Translations under genes and position numbers: made by a program | In this document: positions 60,621-64,000 of the stretch, one piece after another | Numbering within the stretch: the stretch's first letter is position 1 | Layout: the number at the start of each line of letters is the position of its first letter | Origin: Mesoflavibacter zeaxanthinifaciens DSM 18436 | GTDB taxonomy: Bacteria > Bacteroidota > Bacteroidia > Flavobacteriales > Flavobacteriaceae | Direction: 5' to 3' | Length of the DNA: 64,000 bases | Assembly: GCF_000422365.1 (NCBI RefSeq) | Contig: NZ_AULQ01000011.1 | Coordinates: 1-64,000, forward strand | Notes under the pieces: model-generated | Seen by the model: only the letters and a program-made list of their open reading frames with translations | What the model was told of the DNA's origin: nothing | Databases searched by the model: none

Positions 60621-61418
60621 CTATTGACTTGTAATTTCTTCAGTTAAAGTTACTAATAATTTCACTTTGTCTTCAGCATACGCATCAGGATGCGCATTAT
60701 TGTAACTTCCTCTGTCATTGTCAAAATATGTGCCTGATTGGCTTTTATGACGTTCTGACACTGCTAAGTCGTAAAGAATGTCTACACCTTTTTCTGCAGG
60801 CGACCAATGCTGCCCGTAAGCTTCGTTTGCCATTTTGGTATTTAATAACGATCCTGGATTTACTGCAATAGTGGTAATATTTGGATGTTGTTTTGCAAAG
60901 CTGAACGACCACATCGTTAAAGCCAACTTACTTTGCGCATAACTTTCACTTGCGTTTACTGTAGCATCACCCGAAAGAACACCTTTTTGAACACTAGATT
61001 GTGCTGCCGAACTTAAATTAACAATTCTAGGTTCTGAACCTTTTTCTAAAACCGAAATAATGTTTTCTGTTAAGATGAAAGGCGCCAGATAATTAACTGC
61101 CATTCTAATATCTAAACCGTCTTTGGTTTTGTTTGTGGCTGTTTTGTATATACCAGCGTTATTAATAAGAATATCTAATTTATAAACATCCTTATTAATT
61201 TGTTTGGCCATTTGTCTCACAGCATTTAAATCTGAAAAATCGGCTATAAAACCTTTTATGTTTTTGTTGTTTGAAGCTTCTTTTAGCTCGCCTATTACTG
61301 CATTTAATTTGTCTTCACTTCTACCGTGAAGATATATTTCGTGTCCTTCTTTGGCTAATTTTAATGCGGTTAGTTTCCCTATTCCGTCTGTACTTCCTGT
61401 AATTAATATGGTTTTCAT
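60621..61418 (-). CDS. short-chain dehydrogenase/reductase
   Basis: 265 residues. Rossmann motif TGSTDGIGKLTALKLAKEG, LDILINNAGI, catalytic Ser in IVNLSSAAQ and YAQSKLALTM with Tyr and Lys. First gene of the minus-strand operon down to 53928 (27-bp gap to the KefG-like gene). Substrate unknown. Confidence 0.9.
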   Translation of the reverse strand: MKTILITGSTDGIGKLTALKLAKEGHEIYLHGRSEDKLNAVIGELKEASNNKNIKGFIADFSDLNAVRQMAKQINKDVYKLDILINNAGIYKTATNKTKDGLDIRMAVNYLAPFILTENIISVLEKGSEPRIVNLSSAAQSSVQKGVLSGDATVNASESYAQSKLALTMWSFSFAKQHPNITTIAVNPGSLLNTKMANEAYGQHWSPAEKGVDILYDLAVSERHKSQSGTYFDNDRGSYNNAHPDAYAEDKVKLLVTLTEEITSQ

Positions 61419-61442
61419 TGTGTTTTATATTTTTGATGAAAT

Positions 61443-61513
61443 GTCGGTTCGAGAGAAGTTATCTATATTATTTTTTTCAGAAATTGTTCTATAGAAAAAT
61501 TACTCGAACTGAC
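61443..61513. repeat. 71-bp palindromic intergenic repeat
   Basis: GTCGGTTCGAG (61443-61453) and CTCGAACTGAC (61503-61513) are near-perfect inverted ends, with TCTATA/TATAGA inside. I recall GTCAGTTCGAG-type palindromes as dispersed intergenic repeats in flavobacteria. No coding potential. Confidence 0.55.
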
Positions 61514-61547
61514 GTTCCTTTATTTTTATCTATTGTATTTTGTCCAT

Positions 61548-62510
61548 TTAAAATGGCGCAACAGTATCTTTGGGTCCATCAGGTAAACTCCAGCGTTGGC
61601 GTGCTGTAACACTTTCTAATGCCACATCTTTAATTGAACTACTGCTTATGTTCCCATAGCTACTCGTACTTCCACGTGGTATTTGCATATTATCGCCATA
61701 CAGCCAAACTACTAAATTACTACGTTGCCCGCTTTCAATTGGATGTGTGGCGTGTGGTACATTACCTCTGTGAATGATGGCTTTACCTGGTTGAAACTTG
61801 GTTTGTACCGTTTTACCAGAAGCTTTATCATAGAAGTCTACTATAGAACCCGTAAATTCTTCATCAGGTAAATTAGTATTGATATTTAAAGTTGCTGATG
61901 AAGCATCGGTATGCGCATGCAAATCTTTGTCTTTATCTGGATTGTACTGTATTGAAAATCCGAATGTCTGATTATCGTAACCGTAAGTTCCTAATAACAA
62001 TCGAGAAATGGGACGCATATAACGGTCCATAATAGCGTTATAAAATGCTTGAAAACTTGGTGCTGCCAAATGCCCTTCAGAACGTGGGTCTAACATCATT
62101 CCGTAACGGTTTAATTGAATACCGTAAGGTGCACGTTTTGGAATTCCGGAATTAACCACATCTTCTAAATACGTTCTAAAATCGGCTAAACGTTCTAAAT
62201 CGAAAAACTGTGTTTCGTACACACCGGGAATAATTTCTTCCCATAAATCGGCTACAGCAACTTCTTTTTCTGGGTTTTCCCAAGCATCGTTAATGGCTTT
62301 ACGTAATTTTGGATCAAGTAAAGATTCATTTGGTAACAGTAAATTGTCTTTGTTTTCTAGTTCCCATTCCGCCCAAGCAGCTTCTAATAATTCACTGTTA
62401 TCGTTCCAAAATTTTGAAACTGATGGATCTCGTCTTAATGATAATTCTCTTGATGGCACTTCTAAAGCAAGCGCTTCTTTAAGTGCGTTTGTATGTTCTA
62501 TTGTTTTCAT
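61548..62510 (-). CDS. 2OG-Fe(II) oxygenase-superfamily protein
   Basis: 320 residues. C-terminal half holds the metal ligands HxD in KDLHAHTDASSATLNINTNL and distal His in AIIHRGNVPHATHPI, followed by the 2-oxoglutarate-binding Arg in GQRSNLVVWLYGD: a jelly-roll of the prolyl-4-hydroxylase type. The N-terminal half is helical and unrecognised. Substrate unknown. Faces the AraC gene on the same strand, separated by 111 bp. Confidence 0.82.
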   Translation of the reverse strand: MKTIEHTNALKEALALEVPSRELSLRRDPSVSKFWNDNSELLEAAWAEWELENKDNLLLPNESLLDPKLRKAINDAWENPEKEVAVADLWEEIIPGVYETQFFDLERLADFRTYLEDVVNSGIPKRAPYGIQLNRYGMMLDPRSEGHLAAPSFQAFYNAIMDRYMRPISRLLLGTYGYDNQTFGFSIQYNPDKDKDLHAHTDASSATLNINTNLPDEEFTGSIVDFYDKASGKTVQTKFQPGKAIIHRGNVPHATHPIESGQRSNLVVWLYGDNMQIPRGSTSSYGNISSSSIKDVALESVTARQRWSLPDGPKDTVAPF

Positions 62511-62621
62511 GATAAATTTTTATTGTTACTTATTTACACCACAAAAGTATTCCTGATAAGAAGCTATTTTTTGGTAGAAAACAATGTGGTTTTGGTAAAA
62601 AATAAGGTTTCTAGTAAAAAA

Positions 62622-63482
62622 CTAGACTAAACTAGCTTTATACACACTTAAACTGATGCCTTTATAGGTTTTAAAGGTTTTATTTAAATGACTAGAATCA
62701 GTAAAACCAAGTTCTAATGCAATTTCAGAATCTTGTGCATCAGTGTACTTTAAGCGGGTTTCTACCAACTTTAATTTGTAGTTAATGATATACTTTTTAA
62801 GAGAAACATCGGTATGTTTTTTAAAATATTCACTAATGTAATTATCAGCCATATGAAATTCATTGGCTAAACTTTTAGTAGTTAGTAATTCCGAATTATA
62901 AATGTTAGAATGAATATAGTTAATGATTTGCTGAATTTTTGAAGATTTGATTTCTTTTACTGTTGAAGTATTCAAATACTGAATATTACGCGCAATTAAA
63001 TGAAGAATTACAGACAATGAATTTTGAATAATGAAAATATCGTGAGTTTGGGTATTTAAATATTCCGTAGCTACCATATTGACTAAAGACACTAAATGCG
63101 ACCTGTCTGAAGTTGTTTCAAACTGCATTTCGCGTAGTTGATGGCTTTCGCTATTCAAAATTTCTTCAATTTTACGAAACCAATCGTTTACGGGTAATTC
63201 TTGATTTTGTGAGTTGGTATTTCTAAAGAAACTCTTTAAAAACTTAATGGCAATGGTACTTGTAGCCGTTTCGGGTTCAAGGATATAAAAATCATCTGGA
63301 ACAAATACAAAAATGCTATTTGGTGAATAATTAACCGTATTTCCGTTTATTTTAATGCGTCCACTACCCGATTCAAAATATAAAATCTCGAAAAAACGAA
63401 TGCTGGTATATTCGCAAAACGAAAAAAACGTTTGGTCTTTGTACTGTTGTATAACAATATTTTCTAAAATCGTTCTTGCCAT
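62622..63482 (-). CDS. AraC-family transcriptional regulator
   Basis: 286 residues. N-terminal cupin-like domain (FESGSGRIKINGNTVNYSPNSIFVFVPDDFYIL) and a C-terminal pair of helix-turn-helix motifs (TTKSLANEFHMADNYISEYFKKHT and DSEIALELGFTDSSHLNKTFKTYKG). It may control the oxygenase gene downstream or its other neighbours; no operator was identified. Confidence 0.9.
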   Translation of the reverse strand: MARTILENIVIQQYKDQTFFSFCEYTSIRFFEILYFESGSGRIKINGNTVNYSPNSIFVFVPDDFYILEPETATSTIAIKFLKSFFRNTNSQNQELPVNDWFRKIEEILNSESHQLREMQFETTSDRSHLVSLVNMVATEYLNTQTHDIFIIQNSLSVILHLIARNIQYLNTSTVKEIKSSKIQQIINYIHSNIYNSELLTTKSLANEFHMADNYISEYFKKHTDVSLKKYIINYKLKLVETRLKYTDAQDSEIALELGFTDSSHLNKTFKTYKGISLSVYKASLV

Positions 63483-63513
63483 AATTATAATTAATTAAAC
63501 CTTCTAAAAAATG

Positions 63514-63552
63514 AAAAAGCCACACCTTATAAAATATAAATCGTGGCTTTTT
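63514..63552. terminator. terminator between the Yellow-like and AraC genes
   Basis: AAAAAGCCAC (63514-63523) pairs with GTGGCTTTTT (63543-63552); a T-rich tract follows on the minus strand, ending the gene at 63581. Confidence 0.75.
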
Positions 63553-63580
63553 TTGCTATTAATCAAACTAAACTTAAAAT

Positions 63581-64000
63581 CTATCTGTAAGGAACTCCAT
63601 TTACAATAGGTTTAAACCTAAAAATATAAAACGGTGTAGATGATTTATCCTTTCCATTGTTAAAAACAGCGCCATTATTAACCTGTGCTGCAGAAACGTA
63701 CATATAACCATCGACATGATTGTAACTTACACCATCTGGCCAAACCATATTTTTATGTTTTGCAATGGTTTTTACACTTTTATCTTTTGCAGAAACCACT
63801 GCTACACTTTGCGTTTCAAGCGCTGTTAGATAAATGTTTCCATCCATATCAATACTCATTCCGCCATTGTTAGGTTTTTTAGAATAGGTTTCAATTTTAG
63901 TATCTAAATCGGCATCAGTATAAGCTTCATTTACTAAATCTGAAGTTTTAATTCTGTAGATTTTTGTTCCGTTTAATGGACCGTAATAAATATATTCAAA
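63581..64000 (-). CDS. Yellow/major royal jelly-like beta-propeller protein, 5' end outside the window
   Basis: The frame is open to the window edge, giving 139 residues of the C-terminal part. The visible start of the fragment, YYGPLNGTKIYRIKTSDL, then NNGGMSIDMDGNIYLTALE and MVWPDGVSYNHVDGYMYVSA, matches the major royal jelly protein/Yellow family, a six-bladed propeller related to SMP-30/gluconolactonases. The true start is beyond 64000; ATG 63859 is internal. Confidence 0.78.
   Translation of the reverse strand, partial: FEYIYYGPLNGTKIYRIKTSDLVNEAYTDADLDTKIETYSKKPNNGGMSIDMDGNIYLTALETQSVAVVSAKDKSVKTIAKHKNMVWPDGVSYNHVDGYMYVSAAQVNNGAVFNNGKDKSSTPFYIFRFKPIVNGVPYR

Overview
The window is chromosomal DNA from a member of the Flavobacteriaceae (phylum Bacteroidota). 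Four things support this. The DNA is AT-rich. Two, probably three, secreted proteins carry C-terminal type IX secretion (T9SS) sorting domains. Several promoters carry the Bacteroidota -7 box TAnnTTTG. The gene set (GIN-domain, PspC, TIGR00266, EgtB/EgtD, RprX/RprY-like two-component proteins) is typical of marine flavobacteria. No tRNA, rRNA, IS transposase, phage or CRISPR array was recognised.

Left region (1-12277): an array of single-direction gene cassettes. The genes are separated by ten complete (A-J) and one truncated (K) imperfect palindromes of about 135 bp (element I is atypical and about 170 bp). Each palindrome has an outer stem, two strong inner hairpins and a conserved centre. 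The outermost bases obey a striking rule. The pentamer after GTTG at the right end of one element is the reverse complement of the pentamer before CAAC at the left end of the next element, across the intervening gene, and the pentamer differs between cassettes. This is the logic of integron attC sites, where the two core sites of one cassette pair, but the sequences are not the canonical GTTRRRY/RYYYAAC type and no integrase lies in the window. The cargo is mostly exported or membrane proteins of unknown function: a DUF6794 protein, a TonB-C-like protein, a TlpA-like lipoprotein, a T9SS Asp-box protein and PH-like membrane proteins. There is also one nuclease-like DUF3883 gene broken by an in-frame stop. 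This array is the most novel system in the window.

Middle region (12.4-40.5 kb): ordinary chromosome. It holds a Gdx/SugE exporter, two divergent T9SS surface proteins, an RprX/RprY-type two-component system, and peptidase M23 and WG-repeat lipoproteins. OxyR and Dps are divergent. A PadR-PspC-GIN envelope-stress cluster, thioredoxin reductase, and a reverse-strand stress island (DUF1328, ferritin-like, topoisomerase IB, hemerythrin, holin-X, YtxH) follow. The region ends with succinate-semialdehyde dehydrogenase and a LysR/YeiH pair. An 11-bp-phased GTTAAC direct repeat occurs in three promoters (T9SS pair, histidine kinase operon, DUF1328 operon) and may be the binding site of the response regulator encoded here.

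Right region (40.5-64 kb): a dense reactive-electrophile and redox defence region. It contains TetR-nitroreductase-YqhD, glyoxalase-like and OsmC proteins, and a DJ-1/MFS/aldo-keto reductase/luciferase-like operon behind three 23-bp-spaced CRP-like boxes. An HxlR regulator is divergent from an MdaB-like quinone reductase. A tight eight-gene operon (61418 to 53928) joins SDR, KefG-like, Kef K+/H+ antiporter, MBL hydrolase, an AraC remnant, EgtB, EgtD and an Asp/Glu racemase homologue, and so links thiol biosynthesis to K+ efflux. At the right edge are a 2OG-Fe(II) oxygenase, an AraC regulator and a gene cut by the window end (Yellow/royal-jelly-like).
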